Assembly (NCBI GenBank): GCA_019056595.1
Contig: CP036163.1
Span: 1,302,001 to 1,366,000 of the forward strand
Source: Pectobacterium atrosepticum
GTDB taxonomy: Bacteria; Pseudomonadota; Gammaproteobacteria; Enterobacterales; Enterobacteriaceae
DNA: 64,000 nucleotides
Direction of reading: 5' to 3'
A program made the position numbers and the translations under genes. The first letter of the stretch is position 1. Each line of letters opens with the position of its first letter. Below, piece after piece: positions 9,780-21,301 of this stretch. The notes under the pieces were generated by a model that did no database searches, was not told where the DNA came from, and saw nothing but the letters and a program-made list of their open reading frames with translations.

Positions 9780-10120
9780 CACTCCCCCTGCATCAGATAG
9801 ATACCGATGACAATCAGCGCAATGCCCCACCAGTGATGCCTATCCACGCGTTCGCCAAACCCATAGTGCGCCAGCAGCGTAACCAGAACAAAATTGATGC
9901 TCAGCAACGGGTACGCCACGCCGAGCGGGAGATGTTGCAAAACCAAAAGCCACAGCAGCAGCCCAATACCCAGCAGCAATGCCGCCAACATCAGCCATCC
10001 GAACGTCACCCGTTGACGCTGAGCCACGGGCAAACGCCGCCAGCATTCTGCCGCCTGTTTCTGGCACAGTTGCCCTAAGCTGGTCAACAGACAGACGATG
10101 GCAACCAATAAATAACTCAT
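9779..10120 (-). CDS. arnE: 4-amino-4-deoxy-L-arabinose-phosphoundecaprenol flippase subunit ArnE
   Basis: A 113-residue SMR-like protein with four membrane segments, including [18 protein letters not shown] near residue 65, typical of ArnE. Its start overlaps the arnT stop (ATGA) and its stop overlaps the arnF start, so translation is coupled. It pairs with ArnF as the lipid-L-Ara4N flippase. Confidence 0.9.
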
Positions 10121-11787
10121 GGCACGACCTGCTTATAAAACAGCAGCACATAGCGGTGCGATTTTCTCAACTGATTAGGGGCGGGCAGATTACGATATTC
10201 GTCATCACTGTCTCTGTCGGTCTTCAGCACCAGCGCGACATTTCCGCTACGTCGTTTATCGGCAAGCCAAGCGGGGAAAGCGCCCTCATCCACAAAGCGA
10301 TCGGCAGCATCAGCATAGTCCAGCCCATAGTTCAGTTCGCCACGCGCCTTAAATAAGGTGATATCACTGCGCTTCAGTTCCCACGCCAGTCCGGCAGCCA
10401 GCCCCACTTCGTCGCTAAGCACATAGCGGCTGTCTTCAAGCAACGGCTGGTGGCTACGAATAAAGGTTTGGGGATTCTTGGAATCAACCACACTCGCCGG
10501 AATACTCCCGCCAACGAGCAGCGCCAGAAAGAGCGGACAGCCCGCCACCAGATAGCCCCACGTCTGCTGTTTCCTCAAGCTAACAGCAGCAAAGGCTATC
10601 CAACCGATAAAGCAGACGATTCCCGATATGATGGTAAGGCCTTCTCCCGGTTGATAGAAATGCGGCACGATGATGCCAAGGCCAAGCGCGGCAACCGCAA
10701 GCCCCAACACGCCGCCAAAAACAATATTGAGCCAGCTATTGATGCGCAATAGACGCTCGCGCACTACGGGGGCCAGTCCGGAAATCCACGCCGCCATCAG
10801 CAGCGCCAGTGGTGCAAAGCACGGCAGAATGTAGGTCAACAACTTACCTTTGGCGATGCTGAAAAACAGCAGCGGCATCACCATCCAACACAGCAAGAAG
10901 AACCGCTCTGGGTTCACTTTCCGTTCAGTCCAACCGCTGCGTAACGCGCCCGGCAACAGCGCCAGCCAGGGGAATGTCCCCACAATCAGAAACGGCAGGT
11001 AATACCAGAACGGTGCCTTATGCTGCGCATCGTCTTCAGCAAAACGCTGGATATGTTCAATCCAAAAAAAGTAATGCCAGTAATCAGCTTCTCGTGCGTG
11101 CACCGCCAGCGCCCACGGCGCACTCAGCAGCACCGCGACAACAATCGCCAACGGCCCGAACAGCAGCAGTTCCTTGATACGCTTTTGCGCCAGCGCCACG
11201 GGCAGCACGCTGATCACCGGCAACGCCAGCGCCAGAAAGCCTTTGGTCATGAACCCCATACCGCAGGCTAACCCCATCAACCCCCAGGCCAACAGCCGTT
11301 CACGCGTCAGTTTTGCCCGTAGAATCATCGCATGGCTGAACAGCGCCGCTGTCATCCAGAGCGTCACCATCGGATCGAGCACACTGTAAGTACCAATGCC
11401 ATAAACAAGGAGTGACGTCAGATAGATCGTCGCCGCCAGCAGCGCCGTGCGCTGGTTTTTCCACAGCATCATCGCTAGCCAAAATACCAGCAGCGCACTC
11501 AGCGCAGTAGAAAACACCGAGGCAAAGCGCACGGAAAAATTGGTATGACCTAGTAACCACTGGCTCATGTTATTCAGCCAGTAGCCCGCGACAGGTTTCT
11601 CAAAATAGCGAATATCCAGCAAATGCGGCACAATCCAATCGCCGCGCTGAAGCATCTCACGGCTGATTTCGGCATAGCGAGTTTCATCCGGCGACCACAG
11701 CCAGCGACCGTTAAGCGGCAGCAGGTAGAGCAAAGCAAACAACACCACTATCACAGTACTTTTCAGCTTGATCATGCTTTTTTCCAT
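10117..11787 (-). CDS. arnT: Undecaprenyl-phosphate L-Ara4N transferase ArnT
   Basis: About 556 residues from the ATG at 11787, preceded by AGGAGA; the ORF extends 15 codons further without support. It is a GT83/GT-C membrane glycosyltransferase with about a dozen membrane helices and a C-terminal periplasmic domain. The early LLYLLPLNGRWLWSPDETRYAEIS region contains the periplasmic loop Asp/Glu typical of the family. It transfers L-Ara4N from undecaprenyl phosphate to lipid A phosphates, lowering negative charge and giving cationic peptide resistance. It follows arnD by 17 bases. Confidence 0.95.
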   Translation of the reverse strand: MEKSMIKLKSTVIVVLFALLYLLPLNGRWLWSPDETRYAEISREMLQRGDWIVPHLLDIRYFEKPVAGYWLNNMSQWLLGHTNFSVRFASVFSTALSALLVFWLAMMLWKNQRTALLAATIYLTSLLVYGIGTYSVLDPMVTLWMTAALFSHAMILRAKLTRERLLAWGLMGLACGMGFMTKGFLALALPVISVLPVALAQKRIKELLLFGPLAIVVAVLLSAPWALAVHAREADYWHYFFWIEHIQRFAEDDAQHKAPFWYYLPFLIVGTFPWLALLPGALRSGWTERKVNPERFFLLCWMVMPLLFFSIAKGKLLTYILPCFAPLALLMAAWISGLAPVVRERLLRINSWLNIVFGGVLGLAVAALGLGIIVPHFYQPGEGLTIISGIVCFIGWIAFAAVSLRKQQTWGYLVAGCPLFLALLVGGSIPASVVDSKNPQTFIRSHQPLLEDSRYVLSDEVGLAAGLAWELKRSDITLFKARGELNYGLDYADAADRFVDEGAFPAWLADKRRSGNVALVLKTDRDSDDEYRNLPAPNQLRKSHRYVLLFYKQVVP

Positions 11788-11804
11788 GCTGTCTCCTGCT
11801 TTAT

Positions 11805-12698
11805 TTATTCTTCCGTTTGCACGCCAAGCCACCCTTCCCGTCCGGGAAACGGCGCGCGTTCAATCCGCCCGACGGGCAACGTAGTCGAATCATCAGGCAG
11901 TAACGAGGAAAGTGGACAAAATTCGATGTGCCGCTGACGGGCAAGAAGCAGTAACTGACGGAACAGCGCCAATTTCGCGCCTCCTTCAACCTCTGCGTGA
12001 ATGGTATACACCGGCACGCCCCGATCCTGCTCGATTGCGTCGAGAATAAAGTCGTTGAATTCGCCGTCACTCACGCGCTCACCAATAACCTCATCATAGG
12101 TCGGCAGCGTTACGGGGATCTGCGTCGTGCCAAGCCCCCCATTTTTCAGTCGTGGCCGAAAAGGCTGGGTGCCGCGACAGTCACTGTTATAGTCCAGATT
12201 CCAGCGCTGCTTCATTTCAACGACGCGTGCATCAGCTCGCCAGCCCGCTACGGCGGAGCAGCGCACTGGCGATGGCAGAATCTGCGTTAACGCATCCATG
12301 CCTTCATGGAACTGCGCTGCCAGCTGCGCATCCGACCAGCGGGCGACATTCGCCTGCCAGCCGTGATGATCCCAGGAATGTAGCCCCACTTCATGCCCGG
12401 CGTCGTGCGTCTGGCGGATTAACGAGCCAAACCGTGCGCCGATATGACGCCCCGGCCACGCCGTGCCAGCCAGCAAGATATCCCAGCCGTAGAGCGAGGC
12501 CGCGTTGGAGCGCAGCATCTTCCATAAGAAACGTGGGCGCAGCAGACGCCACAGGTGACGCCCCATGTTGTCCGGCCCGACGCTAAAAAAGAAACTCGCC
12601 TGGATATCAAACTCCGCCAGCACCTTCAGCAGCGCGGGTACGCCGTCCCGCGTACCGCGCCAGGTATCGACATCAATTCGCAGGCCAACGCGCGTCAT
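11805..12698 (-). CDS. arnD: 4-deoxy-4-formamido-L-arabinose-phosphoundecaprenol deformylase ArnD
   Basis: A 297-residue NodB-type polysaccharide deacetylase fold. RIDVDTW at residues 7-13 supplies the catalytic and metal-binding Asp residues, and HSWDHHGW near 125 the metal-binding His residues. It removes the formyl group from undecaprenyl-phosphate-L-Ara4FN, making the lipid ready for flipping. Its ATG overlaps the arnA stop by four bases. Confidence 0.93.
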   Translation of the reverse strand: MTRVGLRIDVDTWRGTRDGVPALLKVLAEFDIQASFFFSVGPDNMGRHLWRLLRPRFLWKMLRSNAASLYGWDILLAGTAWPGRHIGARFGSLIRQTHDAGHEVGLHSWDHHGWQANVARWSDAQLAAQFHEGMDALTQILPSPVRCSAVAGWRADARVVEMKQRWNLDYNSDCRGTQPFRPRLKNGGLGTTQIPVTLPTYDEVIGERVSDGEFNDFILDAIEQDRGVPVYTIHAEVEGGAKLALFRQLLLLARQRHIEFCPLSSLLPDDSTTLPVGRIERAPFPGREGWLGVQTEE

Positions 12699-14716
12699 CC
12701 CTGCGTATCCGTGGCATCAGCGGTGTGCGGGACGTCAACGGTACGCAGAAAATAGTCCAACGTTTCCGCGACGGTTTGCTCCATCTTCACCGTCGGTTCC
12801 CATTCCAGCAGGCGTTTGGCGTTGCGAATGCTCGGCGTGCGGTGCGCCACATCCTGATAGCCTTTGCCGTAATAGCTGCTGCTTTCCACGTCAATAAATC
12901 CGGCAAACGGCGGGAAACGGTCACGTAACGGGTGAGCATTAAAGCTGGTGAGCAGCATTTCGCCCAGTTCGCGGATGCTGGCTTCATTATGCGGATTGCC
13001 GATATTGATAATCTGCCCGTCACACTGACCGTTGCGATTTTCGATAACGCGAAATAGCGCTTCAATGCCGTCGTGAATATCGGTAAAGCAGCGTTTCTGC
13101 GCCCCGCCGTCCACCAGCTTGATCGGCGATCCTTCCACCAGATTGAGGATCAGTTGAGTAATGGCACGCGAGCTGCCGATCCGCGCGGCGTCCAGCGTGT
13201 CCAGACGTGGCCCCATCCAGTTAAACGGACGGAACAGCGTGAAGCGCAGGCCGTTTTTGGCGCCGTACGCCCAGATCACCCGATCCAGCAGTTGCTTGGA
13301 TACGGAGTAGATCCAGCGCTGCTTGTTGATCGGCCCGACAATCAAGCGTGAGGTGTCTTCATCAAACTCTTTGTCGTCACACATGCCGTACACTTCTGAG
13401 GTAGACGGGAAAACGATGCGTTTGTTGTAGCGTACGCAGTCGCGCACAATTTTCAGATTCTCTTCGAAATCCAGCTCGAATACGCGCAGCGGGTTACGGG
13501 TGTATTCGATAGGCGTTGCAATCGCTACCAGCGGCAGAATGACATCGCATTTCTTGATGTGGTATTCGATCCATTCGTTATGAATGCTGATATCACCTTC
13601 CACAAAATGGAAACGCGGATCGCCAAGAAAACGCGCGATGGCATCAGAGCTGATGTCCAGCCCGTAGATCTCATAGCGATCGTCGCGCAGCAGGCGCTCG
13701 GTCAGGTGGTTACCGATAAAACCGTTCACACCGAGGATCAGCACACGCGTGCGGCGTCGTTGCACACGGCTGGCGAGGTTACCCAGCCGCGCCTGTGGCA
13801 CCATGCCCATTTCCGCCGCCAGTCGGCTACCCGACATATACAGCCCGGCTTCACTCTGTCCGCTGACGATCTCAAGCGCGTCTTCACCACAGGACACCAC
13901 CAGCGGCGAAGTCGAAATAATCGATCCCGCATCACCGCCATGTGGATGATTAACGTTCACACGGTTGTTTTTAACCACACGGGCGCGCCAGATAATCACC
14001 TTGCGCTCACCGAGAAACGTAAACGCCCCCGGATAGGGTTCCGTCACCGCGCGAATCAGGTTGTTGATCTCATGGGCGCTTTTTTGCCAGTCGATCAGAC
14101 CATCTGCGGCCGTGCGACGACCGAAATAGCTGGCCTGGCTGTCATCCTGTGGCGTCAGCGCAATCTCACGCGAGCGAATCAGCGGTAACTGCTGCGCCAG
14201 CAAAGTGGCTGCGGCGGTACGACATTTTCCATGCAAAGTCAGCGCGGTATCTTCATCGTCAATCGCCACCACAGACTGCGCGACGATATCACCCGCATCA
14301 GCACGGGAAACCATCTTGTGCAGCGTAACGCCCGTTTGCGTTTCTCCGTTCACCAACACCCAGTTAACGGGAGCTCGCCCACGGTAGCGCGGCAGCAGTG
14401 AGCCGTGCAGATTAAATGCGCCAAACGACGGTAACTGAAGAATGTCATCGCTTAATATCGTGCGGTAATAGAAAGAAAAAATAACATCGGGTGCCAGTTC
14501 CCGAATACGATTCACCCAGAGCGGATGGTTAATATCTTCTGGTGCAAATACCGGAACATCCATCCCGGCAGCCGTTTTCGCCACCGAGGCGTAGAAGTGG
14601 TTCTCGCCCGGAGCATCGCTGTGCGTGAACACCGCCTGAATCTCATAGCCCGCTAACGCTAACGCTTCAAGACCCACACAGCCGATATCATGGTAGGCAA
14701 ATACTATCGCTTTCAT
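12695..14716 (-). CDS. arnA: Bifunctional UDP-L-Ara4N formyltransferase / UDP-glucuronate decarboxylase ArnA
   Basis: A 673-residue two-domain enzyme. The N-terminal ~300 residues are a formyltransferase with [16 protein letters not shown], holding the catalytic Asn and His, and a downstream ADAGDI Asp. The C-terminal half is an SDR decarboxylase: [14 protein letters not shown] (near 318) binds NAD, and STSEVYG gives the Ser/Glu pair. It oxidatively decarboxylates UDP-glucuronate made by Ugd and formylates the amino sugar made by ArnB. Length matches E. coli ArnA (660). It overlaps arnC and arnD by four bases each. Confidence 0.95.
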   Translation of the reverse strand: MKAIVFAYHDIGCVGLEALALAGYEIQAVFTHSDAPGENHFYASVAKTAAGMDVPVFAPEDINHPLWVNRIRELAPDVIFSFYYRTILSDDILQLPSFGAFNLHGSLLPRYRGRAPVNWVLVNGETQTGVTLHKMVSRADAGDIVAQSVVAIDDEDTALTLHGKCRTAAATLLAQQLPLIRSREIALTPQDDSQASYFGRRTAADGLIDWQKSAHEINNLIRAVTEPYPGAFTFLGERKVIIWRARVVKNNRVNVNHPHGGDAGSIISTSPLVVSCGEDALEIVSGQSEAGLYMSGSRLAAEMGMVPQARLGNLASRVQRRRTRVLILGVNGFIGNHLTERLLRDDRYEIYGLDISSDAIARFLGDPRFHFVEGDISIHNEWIEYHIKKCDVILPLVAIATPIEYTRNPLRVFELDFEENLKIVRDCVRYNKRIVFPSTSEVYGMCDDKEFDEDTSRLIVGPINKQRWIYSVSKQLLDRVIWAYGAKNGLRFTLFRPFNWMGPRLDTLDAARIGSSRAITQLILNLVEGSPIKLVDGGAQKRCFTDIHDGIEALFRVIENRNGQCDGQIINIGNPHNEASIRELGEMLLTSFNAHPLRDRFPPFAGFIDVESSSYYGKGYQDVAHRTPSIRNAKRLLEWEPTVKMEQTVAETLDYFLRTVDVPHTADATDTQG

Positions 14717-15696
14717 TCTTCTTCATCCCGTAAACTGGTGGTCAGTGGCGTTGCCGCACTCACTGTCTTTTGCACAAAATAGCGTGGACGGGCACGCACA
14801 TCGGTATAGATACGACCAATGTATTCGCCCAATAGCCCCATCCCAACGAACTGCGCGCCGATAAACATGAACAGCACAGCAAACAGCGTGAACACGCCCT
14901 CTGCCGCCCACTCCGCGCCGAAAAACAGACGCAAGCCAATCAACAGCAGTGCCAGCAGGAAACCCGACAGCGCGACGACGCTACCAATCAGGCTGAGAAT
15001 ACGCAGCGGCGTCGTCGTCAGGCAGGTCAGCAGGTCGTACATCAGATTAATCAGCTTCAGAAAGCTGTATTTGGACGTGCCAAACTCCCGCTCGGCGTGC
15101 AACACGTCGATCTCGATGGTTTTTCGTGCGAACGTGTTGGCAAGGATAGGAATAAAGGTGCTGCGTTCGTGGCAGCGCAGCATCGCGCTGACAATGTGGC
15201 GGCGATAAGCACGCAACATGCAGCCGTAATCCGCCATGGATTTCCCCGTTGAGCGGCGAATCATCATATTGATGGTTTTCGAGGCCAGTTTGCGAAACAG
15301 CGAATCCTGTCGATTTGCCCGCACGGTGCCAACCACGTCATACCCTTGCGACGCATACTCCACCAGCCGCGGGATTTCCTCCGGCGGGTTCTGCAAATCA
15401 GCATCCAGCGTAATCACCACATCGCCTACTGCCTGCTGGAATCCGGCCATGATGGCCGAATGCTGGCCATAGTTGCGATTCAGCAACACGGCGATAATGT
15501 GCTTTTCCGGGTCGCTCGCCGCCTCGGTTAACAGTTCCGCTGAACGATCGTTGCTGCCGTCATCAACCAGAATAATTTCCCAGGGTTTACCGATCTTCCG
15601 ACAAGCCGCCAGCGTGCGTTCAATCAGCACCGGTAGGCTCTCTTCTTCGTTATAAACGGGAATCACAACAGAAACATTTTTGATGTCATCAATCAC
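14713..15696 (-). CDS. arnC: Undecaprenyl-phosphate 4-deoxy-4-formamido-L-arabinose transferase ArnC
   Basis: A 327-residue GT2 enzyme. The N-terminal domain shows [23 protein letters not shown] and [11 protein letters not shown], the nucleotide-sugar and metal motifs. Two membrane helices follow (about 235-260 and 270-295). It moves L-Ara4FN from UDP to undecaprenyl phosphate on the cytoplasmic face. Its start lies inside the last codons of arnB (8-bp overlap). Confidence 0.95.
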   Translation of the reverse strand: MIDDIKNVSVVIPVYNEEESLPVLIERTLAACRKIGKPWEIILVDDGSNDRSAELLTEAASDPEKHIIAVLLNRNYGQHSAIMAGFQQAVGDVVITLDADLQNPPEEIPRLVEYASQGYDVVGTVRANRQDSLFRKLASKTINMMIRRSTGKSMADYGCMLRAYRRHIVSAMLRCHERSTFIPILANTFARKTIEIDVLHAEREFGTSKYSFLKLINLMYDLLTCLTTTPLRILSLIGSVVALSGFLLALLLIGLRLFFGAEWAAEGVFTLFAVLFMFIGAQFVGMGLLGEYIGRIYTDVRARPRYFVQKTVSAATPLTTSLRDEEE

Positions 15697-16837
15697 GAAC
15701 AGACTCCAGAATCGAGGTTAACGCCGCGACGACGCGATCGACATCGCTGTCTTGCATATCGGGGAACAGCGGCAGCGTCATGAGCGACGCCGAATTCCAC
15801 TCCGTTTCCTGCAGGTGCAAATGCGGGTAGCGCTCACGGTAATATTTCTGCGTATGCACCGCTCTGAAATGCAGCCCGGTGCCAATGCCATGTGTTTGCA
15901 GCGCCGCCATCAGATCATCGCGTGAAATACCGCACTGCGTTTCGTCCACGCGCACCATAAACAGGTGCCAGGCGTGCAAATGGGGATAGTCAGGGACAGC
16001 CAGCGGCTGAAGCGGCAGCGAGTGCAACTGAGTGAGATAACGCGCGGCAAGCTGCTGACGGCGGGCGTTGATCGCAGGGAGTTTATCCAGTTGGACCAGC
16101 GCAATAGCCGCATTGATATCCGCCAGATTGTATTTAAACCCCGGCGTCACCACTTCGGCCTGCGGCTTGCGCCCCTGTAACTGCCTGTCAAACGCATCCA
16201 CACCCAGCCCGTGAAATTTCAGACTGCGTATACGCTCGGCGAGTGCTTCGTCATCCGTCACCACCATGCCACCTTCCGCACAGGTGATATTTTTAATCGC
16301 GTGAAACGAGAAAATGGCGGTTCCACGCGCACCAATCCACTCACCACGGTATTGCGTACCGACGGCATGCGCCGCATCCTCAATGAGCGGAATGCCATAG
16401 CGTTCACTGAGTGCGCGCAGCGCATCCAGATCGGTAGGCGCACCGGCGTAATGCACGGGAATAATCGCTTTGGTCCTCGACGTAATGGCAGCTTCAATAT
16501 CCTGCGATCGCACCATCAACGTATGCCGATCCACATCCACCATCACCGGTTCCGCACCCAATAGCGTGATGATATTGACGGTTGAAACCCAGGTCTGAGA
16601 CGGCGTAATAACCTCATCACCGGGGCCAATGCCGAGCGCCATCAGCGTAACGTGCATTCCGCCCGTCGCGGAGCTAACCGCAATCGCCTGTCGGCACCCA
16701 AACTGCTGGCAAAAAGCCTGCTCTAACTGCTGACATTTCGGCCCCGTGGTTATCCAGCCAGAACGTAATACTTCTGCCACGGCAGCAATTTCCTCGTCGC
16801 CCATGGTCGGGCGGGAAAAAGGCAAAAAATCCGTCAT
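15689..16837 (-). CDS. arnB: UDP-4-amino-4-deoxy-L-arabinose aminotransferase ArnB
   Basis: About 382 residues from [12 protein letters not shown] at 16837; an upstream ATG at 16873 adds 12 residues that family members lack. This is a PLP-dependent DegT/DnrJ/EryC1 aminotransferase: [13 protein letters not shown] and [15 protein letters not shown] (near 185) hold the PLP-binding residues and the Schiff-base Lys. It makes UDP-L-Ara4N from the 4-keto sugar using glutamate. First gene of the arn operon, with a PmrA-type box 62 bp upstream. Confidence 0.95.
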   Translation of the reverse strand: MTDFLPFSRPTMGDEEIAAVAEVLRSGWITTGPKCQQLEQAFCQQFGCRQAIAVSSATGGMHVTLMALGIGPGDEVITPSQTWVSTVNIITLLGAEPVMVDVDRHTLMVRSQDIEAAITSRTKAIIPVHYAGAPTDLDALRALSERYGIPLIEDAAHAVGTQYRGEWIGARGTAIFSFHAIKNITCAEGGMVVTDDEALAERIRSLKFHGLGVDAFDRQLQGRKPQAEVVTPGFKYNLADINAAIALVQLDKLPAINARRQQLAARYLTQLHSLPLQPLAVPDYPHLHAWHLFMVRVDETQCGISRDDLMAALQTHGIGTGLHFRAVHTQKYYRERYPHLHLQETEWNSASLMTLPLFPDMQDSDVDRVVAALTSILESVRD

Positions 16838-16898
16838 AAGGTATTCCCAAAATAAATAATGGCGATAAATCATTATTCAGTAGTCTAAATAATGAAGC

Positions 16899-16915
16899 CT
16901 TAAGCCAACCTTAAT
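16899..16915. promoter_or_regulatory. PmrA-type box upstream of arnB
   Basis: CTTAAG-CCAAC-CTTAAT, two hexamers matching the YTTAAK-N5-YTTAAK PmrA (BasR) consensus, 62 bp before the arnB start. The direct repeat reads on the plus strand, while its complement also contains CTTAAG, so orientation is ambiguous. PmrAB control by Fe(III) or low Mg is inferred from known arn regulation. Confidence 0.75.
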
Positions 16916-17063
16916 TTATTGCGATAATCATAAAATCATAGATAAGCCACACGAAATGGCGAAGCCACAAAAAAGACATAGTTAATTACAATGCAAAAGT
17001 GAACTTTTTACGAATAGTCCAATATCGAATAAAAATATCGATTTATTGATTTACGACAAGAAA

Positions 17064-18230
17064 TCAATCCTCGCCGAATAAGTCTCGCGTATAGACTTTC
17101 CCTATCACATCTTTTAATTCATCGGCATAACGATTGGTAATAATAATGTCACACTGTTGTTTGAAACTGTCGAGTTGATGCACGATCGGGAAATCTAAAA
17201 AGTTATCATCATCAATCCCAGGTTCATAAATCACCACATTGATTCCTTTCGCTTTTATCCTTTTCATAATGCCCTGAATGGAGGAAAAGCGAAAATTATC
17301 CGACCCCGCTTTCATGATGAGGCGATGGACACCGACAGTTTTAGGGTGGCGGCGGATAATCGTATCGGCAATGAAATCTTTCCGCGTATGGTTAGCATCC
17401 ACGATAGCCTTGATCAGGTTATTCGGCACGGTACGATAATTGGCCAAAAGCTGTCGAGTATCTTTCGGTAAGCAGTAGCCGCCGTAGCCGAAAGACGGAT
17501 TGTTGTAGTAATCGCCAATACGAGGATCGAGACACACGCCTTCAATAATCTGCCGGGTATTCAACCCCAGCGATTCGGCGTAGCTATCCAACTCATTAAA
17601 GTAGGCCACGCGCATCGCCAGAAAGGTATTCGCAAACAACTTTATCGCTTCCGCCTCTGTCGGATCGGTAAAAAGAACGCGAATATCTTTCTTTAACGCA
17701 CAATATATCAATAAGTTAGCGAAGAATCTCGCTCTTTCAGACCGCTCACCCACCACAATCCGCGACGGATAAAGATTGTCGTGCAGCGCCTTTCCTTCAC
17801 GTAAAAACTCGGGCGAAAAAATGATGTTATCCGTATCGAACTGCTGGCTGATTTTCTCGGTGAAGCCAACAGGCACCGTCGATTTAATCACCATAATCGC
17901 CTGCGGATTAATCGCCAGCACGTCACGAATGACCGCCTCTACCGATGAGGTATTGAAATAGTTGGTTTGCGGATCGTAATCCGTCGGCGTAGCAATAATC
18001 ACAAACTGCGCATCAGCATACGCCTCATGCTTGTCCAGCGTAGCCGAGAAATTCAGCGTTTCATGCTGTAAAAAGCGTTCAATCTCAGCGTCATTAAACG
18101 GCGATTTTCGTTGATTTAGCAACGCTACTTTTTCTGCCACAATATCCAACGCCACAACCTGATGCTGTTGTGCTAATAATAATCCATTCGATAAACCGAC
18201 ATATCCCGTTCCGCTAATCGCTATTTTCAT
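17064..18230 (-). CDS. ugd: UDP-glucose 6-dehydrogenase
   Basis: A 388-residue protein. The N-terminus [20 protein letters not shown] is the NAD-binding Rossmann motif, KSTVPVGFT lies near 120, and [15 protein letters not shown] near 250 carries the catalytic Cys. It oxidises UDP-glucose twice to UDP-glucuronate, the substrate of ArnA and of some exopolysaccharides. Length equals E. coli Ugd (388). It is transcribed in the same direction as arn, about 230 bp upstream of it, with a separate PmrA-type box. Confidence 0.95.
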   Translation of the reverse strand: MKIAISGTGYVGLSNGLLLAQQHQVVALDIVAEKVALLNQRKSPFNDAEIERFLQHETLNFSATLDKHEAYADAQFVIIATPTDYDPQTNYFNTSSVEAVIRDVLAINPQAIMVIKSTVPVGFTEKISQQFDTDNIIFSPEFLREGKALHDNLYPSRIVVGERSERARFFANLLIYCALKKDIRVLFTDPTEAEAIKLFANTFLAMRVAYFNELDSYAESLGLNTRQIIEGVCLDPRIGDYYNNPSFGYGGYCLPKDTRQLLANYRTVPNNLIKAIVDANHTRKDFIADTIIRRHPKTVGVHRLIMKAGSDNFRFSSIQGIMKRIKAKGINVVIYEPGIDDDNFLDFPIVHQLDSFKQQCDIIITNRYADELKDVIGKVYTRDLFGED

Positions 18231-18738
18231 GAAGGGCTCTTTATTTCATAACTGGCTGCAATTCTATTTCGCCGCAGTATCTTTTTTATTTTTCCATCTG
18301 AATAGAGGTGTTACATTTCAATTTATTTCCTGCTAAGCCATCGAGATTAATGATCTCATCATTCACGAAGGCACCTCTTACTCATCAGTCGAAATGTCAG
18401 AAACACCATACCATTATCATTAGCAACTCCGATTAAACGCCAATTAAACATAGCGTATTTAATGATAAATAAAATTTTTTTTACACCCTGTCACGCTTTC
18501 AAATAATTAGCCTGAAAACAAACCACATACAAGGCTTTGCATGAAGCAACGCTTTGTCATTTACTTTTACAGTTGGATAAAACCGATCCCGTATTTAACA
18601 TCGTCGTTGATAACAAAAAAGACTATTCAATCGCAGCACGAAAATGAGATACAGAAAAAAACATAAGCCAACCTCATCAATAGCGGCGCAAATGGCAAGA
18701 GCGTCTACACTTATCATCAGTCATTTCTTTGGCTAAGG
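18231..18738. other. ugd / diguanylate cyclase divergent intergenic region
   Basis: An AT-rich 508-bp region between two divergent genes. Apart from the PmrA-type box at 18432-18448 I see no gene, hairpin or repeat I can support. Confidence 0.5.
18432..18448 (-). promoter_or_regulatory. PmrA-type box upstream of ugd
   Basis: On the minus strand the sequence reads TTTAAT-TGGCG-TTTAAT, an exact fit to YTTAAK-N5-YTTAAK in the orientation of ugd. It lies about 200 bp before the ugd start, implying a long leader if used. Confidence 0.6.
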
Positions 18739-18750
18739 ATGAGAAGGACG

Positions 18751-20298
18751 ATGAAGGCCAGCATGAGCGAAAAAGCCAGCCAGTATCAAATGCCACTGCA
18801 AAAATTGATGATTATATTTATGCTATTCATCATCACGGCGGTAGTGGCACTGAACGGATGGGCAGTATTCAATTCTCACCAACAGCTTATCGATTCCACA
18901 GAGCGAAACGCCAAAAATCTGTCGCTGTCGCTGGCACGCCATGCCGAAGATACTTTTTTACAAGTCGACATATTGCTGCAAGATTTACAAGAGCGTATCG
19001 AGCAGGATGGTCAATCGTCCGTACAATTGAACCGATTAGGCGATATTTTAAGGAGCCGTAAGGCAACGCTGCCACAGTTGCATGGCATCTTCATTTATGA
19101 CGACAAAGGCGAATGGTTGGTGAACTCTGGGATAGCAAAACCGGCAAATGCGAATAACGCCGACAGAGAATATTTCAAGTATCACCAGAATAACGTCAGT
19201 CAGGCCATGCACATCGGCAGCGTGATTCAGAGCCGATCTACCGGCGATCTGATCATTCCGGTCTCGATGCGTATCAATAAGCCAGACGGGAGCTTTAGCG
19301 GAGTGCTGCTCGCCACCCTCTCGCTGAACTATTTCAAACAGTATTATGGCTACTACTCCATGGGGAATATGGACGTGCTTGCCATTCTGCTTTCCGACGG
19401 CCGGATTCTGTACGGCCGTCCTTACGACGACTCTTATATCAACCGAAATGTGTCGAGCGGCCCGCTATTTTCAGAACACCTGAAACAGTCGGAAAGCGGA
19501 ACAGCAACGTTTGTCTCCACGCTCGACCATGTCGAACGCATTTATGGCTACACAAAATTAAAGCGTTACCCCATCGTCATCGCCGCAGGTTTCGATCTTG
19601 GATTGGTTCTTAGTAAATGGAAATCGGACAGTCTGGTTTACGGTGCCATTACCTTAACTCTGCTATTCACTATTATCCTGCTCGGTTTGATCGTGCTGAG
19701 ACAGATTCGTATGAATTTGAAAAATCAGATCGATTTAACCATCGTACGTGATGAGCTCACATCGGTTAACCACACCTTACAAACGCTAGCGCTGTTTGAT
19801 GGCCTGACAGGCTTAGCTAACCGCCGCCAGTTTGATATTTTCCTGCAACAAACCCTATTGCGGGTTGCGGAAACGCGGCAGTGTATGGCGCTGATCATGA
19901 TCGACGTCGACGCCTTCAAAAAATATAACGACCATTATGGGCACGTGGCCGGCGATGAGTGCCTACGCAAGATTGGTAACGCCCTGAGCAAAATGCCGAA
20001 GCGAAAAGAAGATTTAGTCGCCCGCTATGGCGGTGAGGAGTTCGCCATCATCATTACCGATACGGATAAACAAGGGGCCACCACGCTCGCTCAGCGCGTG
20101 CTGAATTCAGTGCGAGAGGAAAAAATCGCGCATGAAATGACGCTGTTCCCAGAGAAAATCGTCACCATTAGCGCCGGTGTCTATGTGTTCTGCGTCGATA
20201 ACCCACCACCAACAGCAGCATCCGTTATTGATATTGCCGATGCCGCGCTGTATCGCGCCAAAAATAGTGGTAAAAACCGGTTCGAGGTCAGCGAATAG
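18751..20298 (+). CDS. Membrane-bound diguanylate cyclase (GGDEF) with periplasmic sensor
   Basis: About 515 residues from the ATG at 18751 (GAAGGA upstream); starts at 18739 or 18763 are also possible. Membrane helix 1 (about 20-40), a periplasmic dCache-like sensor of ~250 residues, helix 2 (about 295-320), then a GGDEF domain. The catalytic signature is GGEEF, and RKED five residues before it is an intact inhibitory I-site (RxxD), so it should make cyclic di-GMP from GTP with product feedback. No EAL domain is present. The ligand is unknown. It is monocistronic and divergent from ugd. Confidence 0.9.
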   Translation: MKASMSEKASQYQMPLQKLMIIFMLFIITAVVALNGWAVFNSHQQLIDSTERNAKNLSLSLARHAEDTFLQVDILLQDLQERIEQDGQSSVQLNRLGDILRSRKATLPQLHGIFIYDDKGEWLVNSGIAKPANANNADREYFKYHQNNVSQAMHIGSVIQSRSTGDLIIPVSMRINKPDGSFSGVLLATLSLNYFKQYYGYYSMGNMDVLAILLSDGRILYGRPYDDSYINRNVSSGPLFSEHLKQSESGTATFVSTLDHVERIYGYTKLKRYPIVIAAGFDLGLVLSKWKSDSLVYGAITLTLLFTIILLGLIVLRQIRMNLKNQIDLTIVRDELTSVNHTLQTLALFDGLTGLANRRQFDIFLQQTLLRVAETRQCMALIMIDVDAFKKYNDHYGHVAGDECLRKIGNALSKMPKRKEDLVARYGGEEFAIIITDTDKQGATTLAQRVLNSVREEKIAHEMTLFPEKIVTISAGVYVFCVDNPPPTAASVIDIADAALYRAKNSGKNRFEVSE

Positions 20299-20405
20299 CG
20301 AGAACAATTGGAATTAATGTTGACGCAATGCCTGACAGCACGCGTAGCTTCTGACAAAATAGCGGCCATCTCCCCCTGTATTCCAATTGATGGGTCTCAT
20401 CTCAG

Positions 20406-21269
20406 ATGGCAGCAAAGATTATTGATGGTAAAACGATTGCGCAGCAGGTTAAAGACGAAGTTGCCGCACGAGTAACGCAGCGTTTGGCTGAAGGAAAACG
20501 CGCACCGGGTCTGGCTGTTGTGCTGGTTGGCGAGAACCCAGCGTCACAGATTTATGTCACCAGTAAGCGCAAGGTATGTGAAGAAGTCGGCTTTATCTCC
20601 CGCTCTTATGATTTACCCATCACCACAACGGAATCAGAGCTGTTAGCGCTTATCGACCAGCTCAACGCCGACCAGACGATTGACGGTATTCTGGTTCAGC
20701 TCCCGCTGCCGGAAGGCATTGATAACACCAAAGTGATCGAACGTATCGCCCCAGATAAAGATGTTGATGGCTTCCACCCTTACAACGTGGGCCGTCTGTG
20801 CCAGCGTGCGCCGCTGCTGCGTGCCTGTACACCACGCGGTATCATCACGCTGTTGGAGCGTTATAATATCGATACTTTTGGGCTGAATGCCGTTGTCGTC
20901 GGCGCATCCAATATTGTTGGCCGTCCGATGAGTCTGGAACTGTTGCTGGCGGGCTGTACTACTACCGTCACGCACCGCTTCACCAAAAACCTGCGCCACC
21001 ATATTGAAAACGCCGACCTGCTGGTTGTCGCGGTGGGTAAACCGGGCTTTATCCCTGGCGAATGGATTAAACCAGGCGCAATCGTGCTGGACGTGGGTAT
21101 CAACCGTCTGGAAAGCGGTAAAGTCGTCGGCGATATAGAATTTGAAACAGCGCAGGAAAGAGCGTCTTATATCAGCCCTGTACCGGGCGGCGTCGGCCCT
21201 ATGACTGTTGCCACACTGATTCAAAACACGCTACAGGCGTGCGAAGAGTACCATGACCACGCCGAATAA
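20406..21269 (+). CDS. folD: Methylenetetrahydrofolate dehydrogenase / cyclohydrolase
   Basis: A 287-residue bifunctional enzyme converting 5,10-methylene-THF to 10-formyl-THF. [13 protein letters not shown] includes the catalytic Lys, QLPLPEGI and [15 protein letters not shown] form the folate site, and [12 protein letters not shown] is the C-terminal signature. Length matches E. coli FolD (288). ybcJ follows 32 bases later, the same pairing as in E. coli. Confidence 0.97.
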   Translation: MAAKIIDGKTIAQQVKDEVAARVTQRLAEGKRAPGLAVVLVGENPASQIYVTSKRKVCEEVGFISRSYDLPITTTESELLALIDQLNADQTIDGILVQLPLPEGIDNTKVIERIAPDKDVDGFHPYNVGRLCQRAPLLRACTPRGIITLLERYNIDTFGLNAVVVGASNIVGRPMSLELLLAGCTTTVTHRFTKNLRHHIENADLLVVAVGKPGFIPGEWIKPGAIVLDVGINRLESGKVVGDIEFETAQERASYISPVPGGVGPMTVATLIQNTLQACEEYHDHAE

Positions 21270-21301
21270 TTGGCGAGTCAAACACGAATAAGCAGGAATT
21301 T

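Noticed and set aside
13559-14188. 209-codon ORF on the plus strand
   Set aside because: Entirely inside arnA on the other strand; biased His/Arg/Thr-rich translation typical of a shadow frame.
20643-21224. 193-codon ORF on the minus strand
   Set aside because: Antisense to folD, whose protein is clearly real.
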